From Gracilariopsis chorda (Eukaryota; Rhodophyta; Florideophyceae; Gracilariales; Gracilariaceae), in assembly GCA_003194525.1 (NCBI GenBank), contig NBIV01000157.1, positions 115,715-179,714 of the forward strand: a DNA stretch of 64,000 nt, read 5' to 3'. A program made the position numbers and the translations under genes. Of the stretch, positions 63,999 to 64,000 are shown one piece after another. The notes beneath the pieces were generated by a model, which did not search any database, was not told where the DNA came from, and was given only the letters and a program-made list of their open reading frames with translations. Position 1 is the first letter of the stretch, and the number at the start of each line of letters is the position of its first letter.

Positions 63999-64000
63999 CT

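Larger units (their letters stand above)
49111..64000 (-). mobile_element. MULE copy 2, inverted, interrupted by gypsy element, runs off window
   Basis: Begins with the same GGGAAAGGGC terminus and 240-bp TIR as copy 1. Internally, 49350-50514 equals the inverse of about 43286-41945, and 62060-64000 equals the inverse of about 41935-39985 of copy 1. The transposase therefore lies on the minus strand and the far end (with ULP1) is beyond 64000. The gypsy element interrupts it between GTGGG (50510-50514) and GTGCG (62060-62064). The left flank is ACGCATGAC (49102-49110), which should reappear after the far end if this was a direct insertion. Confidence 0.93.

Noticed and set aside
1-64000. tRNA or rRNA genes
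   Set aside because: I saw no complete cloverleaf or conserved rRNA block. The box B-like sequence at 3432 lacks a matching A box and acceptor stem.

Overview
This window is nuclear DNA of a eukaryote and consists almost entirely of transposable elements, nested and mostly decayed. There are no operons or bacterial gene structure. The one convincing host gene, an SDR oxidoreductase at 45149-46264 on the minus strand, has a single 75-bp GT..AG intron and a probable organelle-targeting extension. Several coding relics resemble transposases I know from oomycetes and other protists or algae. A compact-intron, repeat-rich alga (possibly a red alga) or oomycete-like protist is my best guess, at low confidence.

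Layout, left to right. 1-3.5 kb: a broken piggyBac-type transposase (minus) and a short non-autonomous repeat. 3.7-7.7 kb: a degraded Ty1/copia element (minus). 9.3-9.7 kb: a minisatellite. 10.1-12.9 kb: a decayed PIF/Harbinger element with convergent transposase and SANT/Myb-like genes. 13.1-18.5 kb: a decayed Helitron (minus) with Rep and PIF1-type helicase. 19.2-21.2 kb: direct and inverted copies of a roughly 0.5-kb repeat. 22.1-23.1 kb: a relic of a Crinkler/RHS-type NTPase. 25.0-28.1 kb: an unusual DDE transposase with a YqaJ-like nuclease domain apparently embedded in it.

From 29 to 44 kb the nesting can be read at base resolution. A piggyBac element (29154-32927, TTAA on both sides) lies four bases from a Harbinger element's 3-bp target site. 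The Harbinger element (32939-44012, 17-bp terminal repeats) was split by a Mutator-like element (35031-43742, 240-bp TIRs, 9-bp target duplication AACCGGCGA). That MULE carries a ULP1 protease, a FAR1-like zinc-finger region and the transposase in one continuous frame. It was itself hit by a solo LTR (38188-39020, duplication GAAGC) and by a 213-bp Tourist-like MITE inside its right TIR.

44-49 kb holds the SDR gene with a 59-bp near-perfect palindrome upstream, a decayed GH45 endoglucanase-like gene, and a fragment of a retroelement C-terminal nuclease-like domain. At 49111 a second copy of the same MULE begins in inverted orientation and runs off the window. It is interrupted by a complete 11.5-kb Ty3/gypsy chromovirus (50515-62059).

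The most striking observations are in the chromovirus. Its LTRs and coding region are packed with short perfect hairpins (5-9 bp stems, tiny loops, about every 40 bases in the RT region), a texture not seen in neighbouring elements. It also has a gene-like stretch of about 600 codons on the antisense strand between pol and the 3' LTR. All identifications come from reading motifs by eye; no database search was run.
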